From Microscillaceae bacterium (GTDB lineage: Bacteria > Bacteroidota > Bacteroidia > Cytophagales > Microscillaceae): a DNA stretch of 16,265 nucleotides. The notes under the pieces are model-generated. The model searched no databases, had not been told where the DNA came from, and saw nothing but the letters and a program-made list of their open reading frames with translations. The DNA lies in assembly GCA_003449595.1 (NCBI GenBank), contig DMHB01000281.1:1-16265 (forward strand), read 5' to 3'. The position numbers and the translations under genes were made by a program. Shown piece by piece: positions 16,231 to 16,265 of the stretch (its first letter is position 1; each line of letters starts with the position of its first letter).

Positions 16231-16265
16231 GCTCACTTGGTGGAATTGGTAGACACGCCATCTTG
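16231..16265 (+). tRNA. tRNA-Leu, 5' part only, anticodon probably GAG
   Basis: The sequence GCTCACT (acceptor arm), TG, then D stem GTG/CAC around GAATTGGTAGA, G26, CCATC (anticodon 5' stem) and TT fits the leucine tRNA pattern position by position; GGTGGAATTGGTAGACACG is highly typical of tRNA-Leu. The window ends exactly at position 34, the first anticodon base, which is G. Of the bacterial leucine anticodons (CAG, GAG, TAG, CAA, TAA) only GAG begins with G. The 3' half, including the long variable arm, is missing, so pairing of the acceptor and anticodon stems cannot be checked. Confidence 0.85.

Noticed and set aside
1..16265. CRISPR arrays, insertion sequences, phage genes or integrase sites
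   Set aside because: I saw no spaced direct repeats, transposase or integrase motifs, or terminal inverted repeats. The partial tRNA at the end could be an integration site, but nothing beyond it can be seen.

Overview
The window looks like a piece of a Bacteroidota chromosome, probably Cytophagales-like. The evidence is promoters of the TTTG / TAnnTTTG type with 18-20 base spacing, the lack of obvious Shine-Dalgarno sequences, AT-rich intergenic DNA, and families typical of the phylum (secreted M13 peptidase, BatA-type membrane proteins, DUF4159, a DUF4175-like protein). Bases 1-12 match the end of an Illumina adapter, so position 1 is very likely a contig end and not true chromosome. The window stops inside a tRNA-Leu gene.

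Layout. Positions 15-3632 (minus strand) hold a PitA-like phosphate transporter and, upstream of it, a secreted M13 zinc metallopeptidase with a clear intrinsic terminator between them. A divergent promoter region (about 3633-3824) leads to an unrecognised secreted protein of 249 residues (3825-4574), which ends at a terminator with a GAAA loop. At 4812-7847 lies a tldD-tldE pair behind a near-perfect Bacteroidota promoter; its TldD carries a twin-arginine signal and its TldE has no signal. A 121-base gap with a large hairpin follows. Six tightly packed genes (7969-16154) then encode DUF4159, a MoxR AAA+ ATPase, a DUF58 protein with a VWA-type metal site, a BatA-like membrane protein without a MIDAS motif, a DUF4175-like membrane protein with a His/Asp/Glu-rich insert, and a membrane-anchored glutamine-amidotransferase-like protein without a catalytic cysteine. 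The last feature is a tRNA-Leu gene with its own promoter; its first anticodon base is G, so it is most likely the GAG isoacceptor.

How the genes may work together. The six-gene operon has the make-up of a MoxR/VWA system: a cytoplasmic AAA+ ATPase, a DUF58 adaptor and three membrane-anchored proteins with large, probably periplasmic, domains. No substrate is known for this arrangement. The neighbouring TldD/TldE protease, probably exported, and the secreted M13 peptidase give the region an envelope-proteolysis flavour, but a functional link between the blocks is inference. The main candidates for something undescribed are the operon with its histidine-rich metal-binding-like insert and the Tat-carried TldD/TldE pair.
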